Of a stretch of DNA of 64,000 nt, positions 63,911 through 64,000 are shown piece by piece. Positions within the stretch are counted from its first letter, which is position 1; every line of letters begins with the position of its first letter. A model generated the notes under the pieces. It saw only the letters and a program-made list of their open reading frames with translations, made no database searches and was not told where the DNA came from. Origin of the DNA: Clostridium_AD sp050717515 (GTDB lineage Bacteria > Bacillota > Clostridia > Clostridiales > Clostridiaceae); contig NZ_JBOITL010000036.1 in NCBI RefSeq assembly GCF_050717515.1, positions 186,001-250,000 on the forward strand. Reading direction: 5' to 3'. A program made the position numbers and the translations under genes.

Positions 63911-64000
63911 CATTTTTTTTATACATCTATTATGAGATATCTTTGCACATATTATTATATCCTAAAACCTTGTTTTTGTATAATTTAATGGAGTTTATTA

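Overview
The window is AT-rich DNA from a spore-forming Clostridium-type Firmicute. This follows from the spoIIA operon directly joined to spoVACDE, YunB, AGGAGG-type ribosome binding sites, TTG and GTG starts, and the clostridial form of HflX. Almost every gene lies on the minus strand. The plus-strand exceptions are hpt, the class A PBP gene and speE.

Positions 1 to about 8190 are accessory DNA. A tyrosine recombinase (7113-8012) lies next to the 3' end of yebC, with a candidate attachment region of short direct repeats between them. Further in are a PD-(D/E)XK endonuclease with a zinc knuckle, a winged-helix protein that resembles a replication initiator, a SHOCT-domain membrane protein, and several small, unknown or decaying genes. 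The decaying genes are a Uma2 gene with two in-frame stops, a Fic remnant that still carries the HxFxDGNGRxGR core, and a frameshifted coiled-coil gene. Gene decay and small toxin-antitoxin-like pieces suggest an old mobile island.

Positions 8193 to 24583 are core genome: yebC, a YigZ/IMPACT protein, a HEAT-repeat protein, a MocR-type regulator, a nucleotidyltransferase, two small unknown genes, hflX with an N-terminal JAMM-like domain, hpt, yunB, a class A PBP, spoVAE-spoVAD-spoVAC-sigF-spoIIAB-spoIIAA (transcribed leftward from a consensus sigma-H promoter), and speE. A solitary adenine DNA methyltransferase (24599-26347) looks like CamA, the sporulation-linked epigenetic enzyme of Clostridioides difficile. 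It sits one gene away from the spoIIA operon. Positions 26606 to 32360 hold a histidine-degradation operon (hutH, ftcD, hutI, a cyclodeaminase and a YjiH-type membrane protein) with no urocanase gene.

Positions 33269 to 63831 hold a large surface-polysaccharide locus of about 25 genes, all leftward. It starts with a CapD/WbpM-type dehydratase and WbpA, WbpB and WbpD-like enzymes. A complete legionaminic acid block follows (legF, legI, legG, an N-acetyltransferase, a PtmE-like nucleotidyltransferase, legB, legC). After it come the flippase, polymerase, glycosyltransferases, a heparosan-type C5-epimerase homologue, a WbpI-like epimerase, an O-antigen-ligase-like protein, the initiating sugar-phosphate transferase, a TagA-family glycosyltransferase and MurJ. 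The gene set predicts a CMP-legionaminic acid donor and a diacetamido-uronic acid donor. The aminotransferase expected for the second pathway is not in the window.
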